From positions 1 to 8,192 of the forward strand of contig CAYUXZ010000067.1 in assembly GCA_964449135.1 (NCBI GenBank): a stretch of 8,192 nucleotides of DNA. Reading direction: 5' to 3'. Origin of the DNA: SZAS-103 sp964449135. GTDB taxonomy: Bacteria > Pseudomonadota > Gammaproteobacteria > Xanthomonadales > Xanthomonadaceae. Position numbers and translations under genes: made by a program. A model generated the notes under the pieces. The model was given only the letters and a program-made list of their open reading frames with translations, was not told the origin of the DNA and searched no databases. Within the stretch, counting starts at the first letter, position 1. Each line of letters opens with the position of its first letter. Of the stretch, positions 7,681-8,192 are shown piece by piece.

Positions 7681-8192
7681 ATGACGACTTCCTACAAGAT
7701 CACCGAGCACCAGTTCGACATGGTCGTGGTCGGCGCCGGCGGCGCGGGCCTGCGCGCGACCTTCGGGCTCGCCGCGAAAGGGCTCAACACAGCCTGCATC
7801 ACCAAGGTGTTCCCGACGCGCTCGCACACCGTTGCCGCGCAGGGCGGTATTTCCGCCGCGCTCGCGAACATGGGCGAGGACGACTGGCGCTACCACTTCT
7901 TCGACACGGTCAAGGGCGGCGACTGGCTCGGCGACCAGGATGCGATCGAATACCTGTGCCGCGAGCCGATCCCCGCGGGGTCGCGCGACAAGGCCCAGGC
8001 GTACCGCGACCAACTGTTCGACGCCCTGACCCGCCACGACGAGCGCGACCTCATCACCTCGGCGCTTCTGGACGGGCGGCCCGCCGACCCGACCAAGGTC
8101 AAGGAACTGATCCGCGAGCAGACGCTCAAGCGGCTGATCGAGCCGGTATTGTGCGGGTCCGGCCGGGAACACGCCGGCATCCAGCCGCTCTT
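7681..8192 (+). CDS. sdhA: Succinate dehydrogenase flavoprotein SdhA 5' part, reading in frame into EF-G-like sequence (chimeric; 3' end outside window)
   Basis: The frame is open from ATG 7681 to the window edge (170 codons). Residues 1-95 are ordinary SdhA: VVVGAGGAGLRA (15-26) is the FAD dinucleotide-binding turn, TRSHTVAAQGGISAAL (46-61) contains His49, equivalent to the covalently flavinylated His45 of E. coli, and DTVKGGDWLGDQDAIEYLCRE (75-95) is highly conserved. Normal SdhA would continue with the APxxVxxLExxGVPF stretch. Here it continues EPIPAGSRDKAQ and no SdhA feature follows: the capping domain and the catalytic His and Arg residues are absent. From about residue 96 the protein matches elongation factor G. 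The position after sdhCD is the normal sdhA position, so the 5' part is genuine. The product as read cannot be a working SDH flavoprotein. There is no obvious Shine-Dalgarno before the ATG. Confidence 0.85.
   Translation, partial: MTTSYKITEHQFDMVVVGAGGAGLRATFGLAAKGLNTACITKVFPTRSHTVAAQGGISAALANMGEDDWRYHFFDTVKGGDWLGDQDAIEYLCREPIPAGSRDKAQAYRDQLFDALTRHDERDLITSALLDGRPADPTKVKELIREQTLKRLIEPVLCGSGREHAGIQPL
7966..8192 (+). other. EF-G-like segment joined in frame to sdhA
   Basis: Residues ~96-170 of the sdhA reading frame align without gaps to the end of the G domain of translation elongation factor G. Matching features in order are an IP..(A)..Y...L helix start, a D......L.G turn, an IR..T. segment, PV.CGS, and finally G.QPLL. 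In Thermus EF-G the counterparts are IPEEYLDQAREY, DENIMLKYLEG, AAIRKGTI, PVFLGS and GVQLLL. In EF-G this leads into domain II through a YLPSP stretch, which would fall just past the window. The form CGSGREH rather than CGSAFKN suggests a divergent EF-G paralogue, possibly of planctomycete type; that lineage guess is weak. The junction lies at about 7960-7970, where TGCCGCGAG still fits SdhA (CRE) and GAGCCGATCCCC already fits EF-G. Confidence 0.8.

Overview
The window is GC-rich, gene-dense proteobacterial DNA. The core (about 1.3-7.9 kb) looks like a gammaproteobacterium of the Xanthomonadales type. This rests on gene content (sdhCDA preceded by an SDHAF4-like DUF1674 gene and a divergent ygfZ, plus a fused E1 dehydrogenase next to a cyclase-FHA gene), very short intergenic gaps, and several starts without a Shine-Dalgarno but with a -10-like box close to the start codon. 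The lineage is my inference; no 16S or other marker gene is present.

Layout: (1) 1-567, + strand, the C-terminal end of an MFS transporter, open at the left edge. (2) 604-2832, +, a fused E1 alpha/beta 2-oxoacid dehydrogenase. (3) 2933-3871, +, a class III nucleotide cyclase fused to an FHA domain. (4) Minus strand, read right to left: ygfZ (6512-5643), a 56-aa DUF3311 membrane protein (5584-5414) and an MctP-like sodium:solute symporter (5417-3906); the last two overlap by 4 nt. (5) + strand from 6539: an SDHAF4/DUF1674 assembly factor, sdhC, sdhD (GTG start, 4-nt overlap with sdhC) and the start of sdhA, which runs off the right edge. No RNA gene, mobile element, CRISPR array or intergenic gap over 300 bp was found.

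How the genes fit together: the right half is a succinate dehydrogenase neighbourhood. It combines the membrane anchors SdhC/SdhD, the flavoprotein SdhA, an SdhA maturation factor (SDHAF4) and, divergently, YgfZ, a folate-binding protein that supports Fe-S enzymes. The symporter pair probably imports monocarboxylates that feed the same central carbon metabolism as the E1 dehydrogenase.

The main anomaly is at the right edge. The sdhA reading frame is normal SdhA for about 95 residues (through the FAD-binding motifs). It then switches, in frame and without a stop, to sequence that aligns without gaps to the end of the GTPase domain of translation elongation factor G. This is either an assembly/cloning chimera or a real rearrangement; a functional SdhA is not encoded as read. 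A second, softer discontinuity lies near the left edge. The MFS gene and the first ~200 codons of the E1 gene favour CTC/GTC, whereas the rest of E1 favours CTG/GTG. Both ends of the window may therefore differ in origin from the core.
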